From: Cadophora sp. MPI-SDFR-AT-0126
Taxonomy: Eukaryota > Ascomycota > Leotiomycetes > Helotiales > Ploettnerulaceae
Reading direction: 5' to 3'
Length of the DNA: 64,000 nt
Assembly: GCA_020747065.1 (NCBI GenBank)
Contig: JAGMVK010000013.1
Location: forward strand, 1,364,001 to 1,428,000
The position numbers and the translations under genes were made by a program. The notes beneath the pieces were generated by a model, which saw only the letters and a program-made list of their open reading frames with translations, made no database searches and had not been told where the DNA came from. Shown here in pieces: positions 44,235 through 55,931 of the stretch (position 1 is its first letter; each line of letters opens with the position of its first letter).

Positions 44235-47200
44235 CTAGCTACTCTCCTGCGATACACTGGGATTTATCTAGCAAGGTAACTATATCTTTATTTTTTATGG
44301 CGTTATTATTAAAATTTTCACCTAGCAGGTGAGCTATTATCGGAATACTAGCGTGTAGCTGGCAAGGGGTTCTAGATAGACGTAGATATATAGTCTGAAT
44401 AATGCATAATCCCTTTTCCCTTTAGGCTCTATTATCTTCACTATAATATCCACTTATGCCTTTAAAACTACAAAACCCTATAGGTAAAAGCAGAAAGGTA
44501 ACAATATCATCAGAGGTTCTCCGGTGATTAGCTAGAGGTAATCTAGCTACCTAAAGCCAGACTCCCTCAGAGGGTAATAATATGTCGTAGTTATTTTCGC
44601 CGACGCTTCGCCGCTCTCTCGCTAGCGTCTTATCCTTTTAAGGCCTTAATTTCGTCTTAGAAGCTTATCAAGTTCTCTCTTAGCTACTAAGAGTTATGAG
44701 CTGGCCTAAACCCCTTCCATCGTACAAGGTATTACTCCTTTCCTCTAACTACTCGTTAGTCTAGAAGAGTGTCAACTGCCTATTATTCTTCTCTATCAAT
44801 AAGGTCTAGTTAAATGATATCAGGGGATTCGCCGGGCCTTTACTAGTATAGCTCCAGCAGCGAGACATGGAAGACATCGTATAGTCTGCTATACTTTAAG
44901 GGTAGCTCTAACCTGTAGGCTTACTTTCCAATCCTCTTAGTAATCTTAAATAGTCCTAGAAATTAGTAGTCTAGCTTTTTATTTAAGCGCACTATCTTAA
45001 TATTCTTTACTAAAAGCAATACTTATTAATTAACCTTAAACTTAATAGGGCAATGGTTTTTATTATACCACTTCGCCTGCGTTTCTTTAGTCTTTCACTA
45101 GCTAGTTTCTAGCTCTTAGCGTTTCTTAACAATTTCCTCTGCTCGCTCTTTAGCAATCGGGATCTCCTCTCTTATAAGATCGTCCTCAATACCTTAGCGA
45201 GTCTCCAGCGTTATACTATATCTTACCTCGTTTAAGCTCATCCCAATAGCTTCATAATAGGCATTTATATAGGTAAACTTCACTAGAGGCAGTAAATCTA
45301 CCTAATCATCTTATAGATAATAAACGAAACATCGAAGCCATCCCTCAAGGGCTTGATTTTATCGTTCCGTCTATCCATCTATTTATAGGTGAAATGCCGT
45401 CGAGAGGCCTCTTATCATCCGGAGATAGAAGTAAAGCTCTTCCCAGAATTTCAAGGTAAATACTGAACCTCTATCTATGATAATTATTACCGATAGCCTA
45501 TGGTCTTTAGACCAATAGTTTATAAAAAGTCGTGCCAGAAGAGGAGTATCAATGGTTTTTTAGCAAGGAATGTATTCTGCCTCTTTAGTGTATCTATTAA
45601 TAATCACTAGCAAACTATCGGCGACCTTACCTATAGCACTGCCTTTACAAGGTACTAGATCTGTAATGAAATCCATAGTTATGAATTCAAACAGCTTACT
45701 TAGCTGGCTTAGCGCCTCTATTTCGCCGGCTTTTCTTATTTATCTTACCTTTATTCTTTAATAAATATCACAAGTTTGAACATACTCTCTTACATCTTTT
45801 GATATACTTGGCTAAAAGTACTTCCGCTGGACTAGCTTTAGTGTTTTCTTGTGACTAAAATGGCCTGCAGTTAGATTATCATAACAAGTTTTTATGATTT
45901 CACTACAAATAGTATTATCCTAAGGAACGTAAGCTATTCGCCGGTGTCTTAGTAGCCCACTACTGTCGACACTCTAATCTGTATCCCCGGCTTCCTATAA
46001 TCGAGAACGCTTCTTAACAGCTAAGGCGTCCCTTCTCTGCAGCTCTATAAGCAGTAAGAGGAGTGAGCTCGATTCAGGGTTTACCGTTTCAGTCTTCATA
46101 ACTTTCGCTATGAAAAACCGTAGCACAGTATATTCATGACTACGCTAGCCAGCGTTCAGCCTCTCTCCGGCGTCACGCATAAGGCTGTCCAGGCCTTTAA
46201 ACAAGTTCTGAGAACTTTCAAGCTTCATAAGCATATATCACTAGTCAGGCGTAGAGGTTGCTTCTATAGCCTTAATCGATATTTCTAATAAGGTAGCATC
46301 GTCAGTAGGTTAAGGAATTTGAGTTATTCAGCACAATATATCACCGTTTTCTCGCCGAAGGCTCTCTATCATCTCACCGGCCTTTACCGGGACGTAGATT
46401 AACCCATTCTTTATTACACTTTACAACTTATTCTGCAAAGTTAGAAACATGATATTCCCCTCGTCTTACGCCGGCTTATAGTCGGGTCTACATGAGGGTC
46501 TATCTACGGGATTCTTTTTCCCCTATCTATAACTCAATATAAAGTCATACTTTAATAGTTCCAGCGCCTATCTAGCTTATCACTGACTTAACACCGTCGT
46601 ACTCATAAAGTAGCGGAGGTTATTATAATCTATCAGGACTTCAACAGGGGCAATACTACCTTTAAGGTAATATCTCTAATGTACAAAGCACTTAATAATC
46701 GCAAGGAGTTCTTAGTTATAAACCTTATAGTTCAATTCTGCAGGCTCTAGCTTCTTACTAAAGAATACAATAAGGTACTAGTTAGCTTTTTCCCTGTCTT
46801 TCGCCGGCCACTCACTTAGCTACAAGAGGATTCTAGCGATTACAAATCCCGAAGCATCTATTTCAACTCTTCTTAGCTTACCTAAGTTAAAATACCTAAG
46901 GAAAGAGGCAGATATAAACGCACTTTTCAACGCGTTAAACGCCTCTTACTCAGTATCTTACTACTAGAAAGCAAGACGAGATTCTCCTTTCTTATTACCC
47001 CTTATTAAGCTTATTAAAAGCCGGGTAATCGCCGAGAAGTTTGCAATAAAGCGCCAGTAGAAGTTAGCAAACCTAATAAAGACTTAAACGTCTCTAACAC
47101 TTGCAGGTACTAGCTACTCCTTAATTATATCAATTCAGCTCTGCTCTATTAACACTCCCTTTAGGGATACCATATACCCTAGGAACTCTACGCTCTAGGT

Positions 47201-49612
47201 ACTGAAAGAGCACTTTAACAGCTTAACGAAGAGGTTAGCCTATCGAAGTCTAGCTAAAACCTGGCGAATATAATCCTCGTGCTCAGATAGATCAGTTAAG
47301 TAGACTAAAATATCGTTAAGGTAAACAACGCAGATAACGTCCATAAGTCCTGCTAGGGAATCGTTAATATACGCCTGGAAGGTCACTAGCGCATTAGATA
47401 ATCCAAATAGCATAACTTAATATTCATAGTACCCGTAACGTGTACAAAATGCAGTCTTCTATTTATCTCCCTCCCTGATCCTAACTCAGTAGTAAGCGTT
47501 TTACAAGTCTAAGCTTATAAAGATCTTCGCTTCCCGGAGTCTATCCAGCGTTTCGCTAATCAGTAGCAGGGGATATCAGTCTTTAATAGTAACCTAATTT
47601 AGTACTCGATAATCAACATATAATCGAAGGCTACTATCCTTCTTTAGTACGAATAGAATTAGAGCGCCTACAGGACTCTTACTTTTCCGTATCCAGCCCT
47701 TCGCTTCAGAAGACTTAAGGTATTCCCGGAGGACCTCTAGCTCTATCTCAGAGAGGTTATAGATCAGGGAATATAAAGGCTTTACACCTAGCTCTAAGTC
47801 GATAGCATATTATCAACCCTCAAGTAGGGGTAGCTCGTTCCCTTTTTCTTCTAAGAATACGTCCTCGAAGTCGTAGTATTATCAGGGAATAGTAGGTATA
47901 TCGCTAGCATTCAGTAAGCGTGCTACATTCAAGTTTAGTATTATAGTATACGTAGAGGACTCTTTTCGATTCATAAGTTTAGTAAAAGCTTCAGGATACA
48001 TTATATCAATATCACGTAGGTCGTTCAATTAATAAGGAAATCTCTATTACTTTATCTTAAAGCTAATCTGCGGGTTAATATCTTCTAGCTAGGGCCAGCC
48101 CAGAATCAAATCAGTCCCCGGTATATCAATGACTCTTAGCCGGAGTACATCTAGCTTAGTTTATCCAAGTGTGTCTATGATCTCTACCTATACAAGAGCA
48201 GTACTATAGACAACGCCTTCCACTCCAGGAAGAGTCTGAAATATCTTCGGACCTTCGCCGGTAAGTTACAGATCATACTCTTTCGTTATCAGTCTCAATA
48301 CAAAATTATCTTCAGCTTCGCTATCGATTAAGGCAGTGAGTATCCTCCACTCTCTATTCGTCAGAATCTTCAATTTGATTTCCATTCACTTAGTTATGGA
48401 TTCTAGGGGAGACGTAGAGGCTTCCGCAAGTCATGGTCTTCTCTAGCGTTTATCCCCTAAGCCGCCGGCGTTTAACTTCGGGTATTCATTAGCGAAGTGC
48501 CCTAGCTCCTTACAAGCGAAGCATTAGATCTTTGACTTATCTTAATAACCTAACTTATCTCGAATCAGGAGGTAGTTCGGGTTCGATTTACTCGTTTAAG
48601 CTAATCGGTATTTATTAAGATTTTCGCCGGACTTTCTCTGGTATTTTCCAGAGGACTCGCCTTTCTTATCATCATTCTCCCGAGGCCTCTTATTATTTCC
48701 TTTACCTACTATATACGTCTCTCGAAGAGCAACAGCTGAAATGACTTCCTCTCTTATCTAGAGCATCTCTACTTATCCTGATTTAACGATTTCCTAGCGA
48801 ATCTCCGGGCGGATCTTATTAAAGAGGATATCCCGTAATTAGCGTGGCGTAAAGGGCTCGAGTTATTCTTCCTTCGCTTCTAGGTAATTAACAAACTCAC
48901 AGATAAGTTGATTAGGCCTTTACTATACCCTTTCGTGAGCTTCCGAGTTAATAACCCGGCGTAAGACAGGAAGTAACTAGAGGTTCTCCAGAAACTCTTT
49001 ATAGTCTTCCTAAGTCATTATTATAAGCTTCTCTAGTATTTATTTCCTGGATCTTTCCTAGGTATTCGCCAGCTCTTTCTTAAGGAATGTCGCCGCCTAC
49101 TTAATCTTAGTTATATCATCGGCGTATACCTCGGAATCATAATCGAAGACGCGGTTATATACCTGCAGATACTCCGTAAGTTCTTTTTAACTCTTCCCTT
49201 CATATTCCGAGGGTAGCATGTGTCTGGCCTTCTCTAGGCGAGGGGCTCGCAGTTCAACGGCTACAGGCTAGCGATTCCTATCAAGCTCTTCCTACGCTAG
49301 TCGAAGGTCGCTTTCTTAAGTCTATAGGAGTATTACTCTTACTGCAACTTCTAGGGGATAACGAGAAAGATCGTTGCCGAACATCCGGCGATTTTCTACA
49401 ACAAGGAGGTCAAGGAGGTCGTTCTATTCCTTAAGAGCTCGGAGTTGCTCTTACATCGCAGTAAAGCTATTATCTAGCGTACTTCCAGCGGTTCTCTAGG
49501 TTCCGGAAGCATTCGATCGATCACAGCGCCTACTAGTGGTCGTCGATAAGGATTCGCTACTCTGAACTATCGTGAACTATTCAGGCCAACAATAAGAGAA
49601 AAGCAATTAGAA

Positions 49613-49798
49613 TATAATAATCACTAGCACGTTAAGGTGAAATAGAACACAATAGCCGGAGAGTAGCTAGATAATAGCTAGTGATTCCCGTTTATACAGA
49701 AACTAATTACTAAGGAGAGAAGGAGATAACTCCTTCCTAGGCTGCCATTATATACCCCGCGATTACAAATAGCCAAGGCAGGCGCACGGACCATTACA
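49613..49798 (-). repeat. LTR of outer element (5' LTR)
   Basis: 186 bases ending GGACCATTACA. The first eight bases read TATAATAA where the other copy has TGTAATGA: two G-to-A changes, including loss of the canonical TG end. Confidence 0.92.
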
Positions 49799-49803
49799 AC
49801 AAT
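49799..49803. repeat. target-site duplication ACAAT (right copy, outer element)
   Basis: Matches 34925-34929 and lies inside the coding sequence of the split HET gene. Confidence 0.9.
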
Positions 49804-50425
49804 ATGCAATGTCCTCAACCCGAGTTGTAACCCTCTGGGACAACCAATACATCTTCGTAGCAATACAAACCGAGGCCAGAGGCGTCTCTTTTACTAGGTA
49901 TCGAGTGTCAATACCAGTGATTTTGGCGATTTCATTGGCAAACTTTGAGCTCCGCTCTCCAAGTCGGGACCAGTCGCTGGCAAAGAAGACGACGCGGCTG
50001 GGAGCCAAAAGCTCCTGGAGAGTCCAGCCACGAGTAAACCATCGACTTTTCCGCATGTGATTAAATAAATCGTCGTAGGTTTCTCTCCCTGTCGATGGCG
50101 GAACGTCGGCCAAATAAGCATAGCAGACGACCGAGTCCCGGTACCAAGCAAACATGGAATTAATGGCTTCGGTGAGCTCGGCCGAACTTGACTTGTCGAT
50201 GCAGTTAGTGTCAACCCAGACATAGTCCAGGCCATCTCTATGTGCACGCCGACAAGCTCCTTTGATCTTTACGTATCCAGCTTTCCTTGACGCAGCCTTG
50301 CGATCCTGCCAGTCCTGGAACGTAACCTCGCCCTCCTCCCACGTGTGAGATAGTATGGCATATTTGGGGATACGATCCCCATAGAATTCCTCGAATTCTA
50401 ACGTACGAACGTTGATCAAGCGCAT
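49799..50425 (-). pseudogene. HET gene split by retrotransposon: 5' part
   Basis: 209 codons from MRLINVRTLEFEEFYG to RVEDIAYC. This is the N-terminal HET domain of the HET-E/HET-D type: KYAILSHTWEEGEVTF, KIKGACRRAHRDGLDYVW, DTNCIDKSSSAELTEAINSMF, SRWFTRGWTLQELLAPSRVVFFA. It stops where the outer element's LTR begins; the next codons are at 34924 and below. The Met chosen is the family-typical start; upstream in-frame codons are leader. Alone, this half could still encode a truncated HET domain reading into the LTR. Confidence 0.9.
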
Positions 50426-50532
50426 TATGGTGTTGTGGTAATAAATTTGGACGCATGGTTTTGCGAGGCTCCGCTCCTGCTTATATTCTCGAGCCTCATT
50501 CACCTCCCGGCTGCAGCGCGAGGGTTGCCTCT

Positions 50533-50695
50533 CCTCTTACGCCACACGCACGTGATCAGACCTGAGCATCGTGACCAGGTAAAATATAGCGAGCCTGGGC
50601 GTGAACATGATATATTTTAACTAAGTCAATACCTATTACTAAGCACCAAAACATCTGGCTCGCAATTTCAAAACAAACTCCTGGACTACATTCTT
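50533..50695. repeat. dispersed repeat, copy B
   Basis: Counterpart of 23375-23536: GTGATCAG, AATATAGCGAGCC, GTGAACAT, TATATT, ACTAAGT, TATTACTAAGCACC and AAACATCT in the same order. It starts about 110 bases upstream of the split HET gene's start codon. Confidence 0.65.
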
Positions 50696-50722
50696 TTCCT
50701 CTTCGAGGTACTATGAGATTGA

Positions 50723-50853
50723 GAGCTATCCGACCGGCTACTGCCAGGATTACACTTAGCTTACGGGCTGTCTGTCGCTTCAGGAACCTTCAGCGGCCAT
50801 TTAGCGAAGGCGCCCGGACCAGTGTAATCCTGACAGCAGCCCGTTGGATACTC
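50723..50853. repeat. foldback / MITE-like inverted repeat
   Basis: Arms 50723-50756 and 50821-50853 are imperfect reverse complements of each other; the inner end (CAGGATTACACT / AGTGTAATCCTG) pairs perfectly and the outer part has a few mismatches. The spacer is 64 bases. The size and form suit a small non-autonomous element. Target duplications were not clear. Confidence 0.6.
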
Positions 50854-51460
50854 TCGCGATAGGACCTTTCCTAAGTACTCCAAATTTTAAAAGGACTCTA
50901 GTAATCGTGATTAAGCAAGGGGGAATAGCTAAAGCATCGATCCATGACGCGATTAAAACTATTAATCGTATAATCAACTATAATCTTTTCTCTATTGCTA
51001 AGTGGTTTCGCTAAGGGGGAATAATCAAGAAAATTAATATATTTGGAACAACGCAACTTCGTAAACTTACTAAGAAAAAAAAATATGATTCCAAAACTAG
51101 CAATTTGCCTCGTAACACAGTGAGTCTCGGGACGCAGGACAGACATCATATCCTACATTTGCTGACATTCGAGACGTAGCATCGGCATGAAGTCATTCAT
51201 GACCTTTTAGCATCCGAATCAGTAGAAGGAATTGGATGTATCTGCCCAGACAGAGCAAACAGATCAGCAGATGATAGAAACCACTTCCTATCCCTAATTT
51301 CATTTCATGATTACTCCACAGCTGTAAGGGCAGCCTTCGAGCTGATGATTGAGGTCAACCAAGCCCATCCTGCGATGGAGCTCTGATACCAACACCAATC
51401 CTAGCGGTCCCAGAGCGCTCTGAACATGAAACTCAAAAGTGAAAGCTTCACTGCACAACC

Positions 51461-53639
51461 TCACAAAACAATCAAATCCCCTTCCCTGCCCGCCGCTTCC
51501 CGTGTCCCAACCCTCGGCACATCCTCCCATCTCCTCCGAATTTCACCAGCATCGAGTTTCTCTCCACTGACAGCAAACACCGCCGTAACTAGCTTACATG
51601 AAAATCCTTCTCCCAATTTCTCAGACACAATTCCAGCCTTTAACGTTGGAATCAACGTCCTCGAAACCATCAAATTGGTGTTCGCATCTGGCTTCAATAT
51701 TTCGCCCTTGATGTCGACTTTGCCTCCAGATGACGAGAATGCAAGACCTTGTATTCCACTTGCTCCGGCTGATGAGACGACGAGTGCCGAAGAATCAGAG
51801 GCAGAGACACCTTCTGTTGAGATTCCGCTCGAACTGTTGTCGCCTTGCCAATCAAGTGGCAACAGCGCAAGTCCATCTCTCTTCTTCCGTCCATAAATCG
51901 CAAATCCACCCTCCACAGCCAGCAATCCAGGCTCCGAACCTTTCCTCACCGTAATCTCATGCACACGGACATGCCAATCCGGCCATCTCCTCGTCGGCGG
52001 AATCAAAGTCGTCTGCACATCCACACTCGAAGCTCGGCTTGGTTTCCATTTACTAATCAGCACTGGAATCTTCTCACATAGAGTCTCTCTCCCACCCACA
52101 AGATCAACGGACTCCATCCTCGTCTCCTCACTCTTCCACCTCACCCTCCACGTATCGCCTCCATCTTCACTCAGCGCAAGCGTGCTGTCCGGCGCGATCT
52201 GCTGGATCAACGGACCAGTCGGCACGCTGAATCCGAAAGTGGAGGAGTATGCGAATTTAGCGTATTTTGCTTCTGTTGCTTTGAGTGGCCAGGCGCAGTA
52301 TTGGCCGGAAGAGAGGAGGAAGTGATGATTCCCAGAATTAACCAAGATATGTCGAGGCTGCTGCAAAAGGGAAACTTCATGTCCAGTTTTAGAAGCTGAA
52401 GGAAGAGGCTCTTCCTTGATGCTCCAAAATTCATGAGAAGAGGGCAAAGCCATCATGCAGAATGTCTTCATGCACCAATACGGACTTTGAGGCGAGTTGT
52501 AATCCTCGCTCATGTACATGTTGGGATAGCAGAACCCGATGTTGAGCGTTCCGTCCGAGTAGAAGATGTCGGTTTTGGATGCCCAGTAGCGGAGATGGCG
52601 GAGCAGAAGACCTTTGACGACACCGGGTGTTAAGGGAGCAGGGAGTGAGACTTCTGCCATTGTGGCGGCGGCCCAGAATCCACCCATTGCGAATCGGTAG
52701 GTGAGACTTCTGCCAAAGGGTATAGAAGCTCCTGTGGGGCAGTGAATAAGTAGTATTTGACAGAGGTAGGTTTCCTCCTGTCAGAATAGAGCGGAAAAAA
52801 GAAATACTCACCCTCAGCATCAAAATACCTCCAAAAACCCATCGCAAATTCCCTCGCCCTCTCCTCGAAAACCTTCACCCTCTCAGGATCTAAATCCCTT
52901 GCATACCTCACATAACACAACTGACTAAACTGGATCGCAAAACTCCCACTATAATAATCCATCTGCCGTCCCCCTTGTTCCCCCTCACCCGCCCATTTCC
53001 CATCACTCGCCCACCCCTCTCCAATATAAAACCCATCCAGAACCCTCAAATCAGCATCCATACTGCCCTTCAACTCCTCATACGGAACCCCACAACTCTG
53101 CACCAGTGCTAGATTCGCCATCACGCGAAACCACAGCCAGTTCGTCTGTGGGAACTCCTTCCCATTGACGGACTGTAGATACCGCGTGATGTCGGCTCGA
53201 CGCTTGATATCATGTGGATCTTTTGACCCTTCAGCACCGAGAAATGCTGTCGGTGTGCAGCGAGCAGTGCGTAAGCGAGGATCTCAACCTCGACCATCCG
53301 CTGATCCATATCCTGAACATCGCCCCAGTACTCATCATTTCCCTCTGAAGCGTCACTTCCTGCAGCAAAGCCTTTCACCCATCCCTCTAACCGCGAATCA
53401 ATCTTTTCCTCGGCGGGTTGAGAAGCGAGAAGTGCGCCGATGGCCCAGAGTGGACGAGCGAATCCTTCGAGTTGCGCGGCAGTTTCGTCGAAATGTGTGG
53501 CGGTACTGATGGGAAGGCGGATGCGGGCGCCGTCAGGATATTGATATTTTGTAAGAGGAACGAGGAGCGAGTAGATTGCTGTTGTGAGGTCCGCGTGGGT
53601 GAGGAGGGGATTATCGGAGAAGCCTGGAAGGGGAGGCAT
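51461..53639 (-). pseudogene. DUF2264 family protein gene with a 2-base frameshift
   Basis: DUF2264 proteins are found next to polysaccharide-degrading enzymes; their biochemical role is not settled. The first 128 or so codons from 53639 read MPPLPGFSDNPLLTHADL to [11 protein letters not shown]. At about 53253-53258 the sequence has CACACC where a single CACC would keep frame; the rest continues two bases off with [29 protein letters not shown] and [14 protein letters not shown]. An 80-base intron (52732-52811) leads to the last exon ([47 protein letters not shown]) with stop at 51461. Without the extra two bases it would be about 698 residues. No intron can bridge the shift without removing conserved residues. 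An assembly error remains possible. Confidence 0.75.
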
Positions 53640-54099
53640 GGTTACACGTGGCTGTCTGTGGTTGATGTTGATCCTTGAGGCGAGATCACATTGGTCTTAA
53701 TACCTTCAGTATTTACATATAAATCACTTCACTACGGAGGATAGAAAGGTTCTGGCCTGGTTCGTCTTGGCTTTGATGGAGAACAATGGTGGTTTAGTCC
53801 CGGCCGTTGCAACCCCGCCATTGGTACCCCACCAAGTCATGGCGGGGATGTCGGGGAGTGGAAAAACTCTCGGGTCAATTCCATCCGCCTGGATACGGGA
53901 GCAGGGAAATCATAATACTGGAATAGCAGGAAGCTGTTGAGTACATAGTAGCAGATATCTTTGAATTTGGTGAAAATTGATGTATATATTCTCTAGAGCT
54001 ACGGGCTGATGAGACAACGAACACCGAATTGGCTTCCACATCAGGGCATTCACACCAAGATGATACGAGGCCGATTAGTCTACATTGAAAACCGCCATT
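53640..54099. other. intergenic, 460 bases
   Basis: Upstream of the DUF2264 gene and just past the MFS stop. No ORF or repeat recognised. Confidence 0.6.
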
Positions 54100-55931
54100 T
54101 CAAGACTTCTCGATGTGCGCAGATTCATCAGCAAGCTTCTCGTCATCAACAATCATGACCGCAGCAGCGCTTTTCTTGTCATCACGTCTCTGGAGATACT
54201 GTCCCAGCATGAACAGAATATACACCATAGACACGAAAACCACTTCCACTGCGTAACCTTTCTTCCACCTTGGGGCTGAATCATTGTAAGCAGGTGAAAG
54301 TACTCAGGTAGCTTGGGAAACTTGCCTTCAACAACGGGGAATACCGCAATCGGGTAAAAGGAATAGATGCCCCATCCTACAGTCAACTATTGGTTGGTTA
54401 GTAAGAATGCGAGAGCGGGAGCTGGGCGACGAACCATAGCGCCAGTCGTAAATGCTCGCGCTTCTGCGTCGTCTTTCATGATAATGTTGACCCATGGAAT
54501 CAAAATGGGTGTGACTGCGGCTGTAAATCCAAGAAGGAAGTACGCGAAGACTGCAAACTTCAGCTGCGGCGCTTTCAAAATTGCTGGCGAACTCACAGTG
54601 AAGACCAATCGGTACATTCCAGACGAGCAGAACAATGATCGAAAACAAAGTGCATCCTTGAACGACGGTCATGACAGTCCACAGGGGGTAGACCATGCAT
54701 AGGGAAGTCGCCAGAATCGTCACCACGACCGAAACAGCAGAAACTGCTGTGGGGATGGTGTTGATTTGCGGAACAGTCCATGGATGACCACCATGTGCAG
54801 CTTCGTACTTCAGCCATAGCGCCATTTGTCCCGTGGGGTAGGAAGATGACAAAAAGCTAATAATATGTTAGTCAAAACGACAAACACATGCTAGGAGCGC
54901 GACTTACAAGGTATAGCAGAGGACAGCAAGGTAGAAATGCCATGTTGAGAACACTCTCTTGATGAGCTTCCAGCTGAGATTCTTGCTTTCCTGAACCCCC
55001 GCATCTCGCATGCGACGCTTAGCAAGGAGGTGTTGCTCTTCAGTCAACCACCACGGCTTACGACTGGCAGGGAGACCAGGAAACATGAAATAACCAGCAA
55101 TGGCAAGCGGCAGACTGATGCAGCCGTCGATGATGAACAACCATCTCCATCCTGCCATACCTCCAACCCCATCGAGGTTCGTGTATGCAGCAGCCTGAAG
55201 ATAGCCACCAAACATGACAGCCAAATTGTTGGAGATATACCAGACGCCTGCTCGCTTGAAGAGTTCCTCGGGTCGATACCACGACGACATGATGTAGAGG
55301 GATCCAGATGCCACTGGCGTCTCAAGAACACCTAGGAGAAACCGTGTTCCGTAAATTGTTTGCGCGCTGTCAAGTCTAGATTGCGCGAAAGTCAAGACGG
55401 ACCAGAAGACTTCCATCGTAGGGATGAAGAACGGTGCAAGCTTCGGGCGGGAGAGAATCATCATCGATGGGATCTGACAGATCAAGTATCCCACATTATA
55501 GAAAGTGCCGAAGAGAGAATATCTGTTTCAGTCCGTAAGACCGCATTCTGAATATCTAACTTTTGCACACTCACTGATTGCCGTTCAATTCCAAGTCTTC
55601 TTTCATGCCAGACACGTAGGCATTATTGATATTGGACGAGTCAAGCCATTTGAGGAAAACCGCGATATGTCAGTGCCGTGCTTCATAAATGGAAATTACA
55701 AATGCGAGCCATACATGCGATAGAACAGAACGTTAACAGGAACGCATCCAGTTTTCTTAACATCTTCTTCTCTTCTTTGCTGTAGTGACTGGGGTACCAA
55801 TCGAAAAGATACAGCCATGCCGTCTTGTAAGAGCGGATGGGTGCTTCATTGGTTGAAGACCCTGGAACGGGCCCATTGAGATTATCCGTGCTGCTCGTGA
55901 CGGGGGTCGTCGTCGCCTGAGGAGCTGCCAT
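54100..55931 (-). CDS. MFS transporter, Dal5/allantoate-permease-like family
   Basis: Plasma-membrane anion:cation symporter type. Exons read as 55931-55715, about 55659-55575, 55522-54908, 54856-54616, 54563-54435, 54386-54322 and 54268-54100, giving about 506 residues. The cytosolic N-terminus ends in [17 protein letters not shown] before the first membrane helix. Motifs include [57 protein letters not shown] and [19 protein letters not shown] at the end. All junctions but the first keep frame with GT-AG borders. The first intron has donor GTATGG and branch-like CTGAC, but the expected acceptor (about 55660) shows no AG. The substrate in this family ranges from allantoate to uronates and nicotinate; the neighbours suggest a sugar acid. 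It is divergent from the regulator at 56595. Confidence 0.8.

Larger units (their letters stand above)
34930..49798 (-). mobile_element. outer Ty3/gypsy LTR retrotransposon, RIP-degraded, hosting a nested element
   Basis: A 14,869-base insertion made of a roughly 7.1-kb element plus the nested 7.8-kb one. LTRs of 186 bases (TG...CA) and the 5-base duplication define the ends. Order on the minus strand is gag (about 49.5-48.4 kb), pol (about 48.4-44.3 kb) and an antisense ORF next to the 3' LTR. Readable remains include a zinc knuckle at 48482-48533 (CFACKELGHFANEY, where the final Cys has become Tyr), reverse transcriptase (FVLKKDSSLRLYVDYRVLN) with the active site changed to YLND at 47312-47323, and an integrase tail (KLDYQFLGLFKITKR, DVFHVSLLELY). 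Stops replace Trp or Gln at many places. Such G-to-A/C-to-T loss is what RIP produces. It cannot move by itself. Confidence 0.9.
50426..51460. other. intergenic with dispersed repeat B and foldback element
   Basis: Promoter side of the split HET gene. Contains repeat copy B and a long imperfect inverted repeat (both listed). The rest is AT-rich with no gene. Confidence 0.55.

Noticed and set aside
54563..54640. A 25- or 33-base mini-intron starting GTGAGT in the MFS gene
   Set aside because: Too short for splicing; a 52-base intron from GTACCG to GCAG keeps frame and is preferred.
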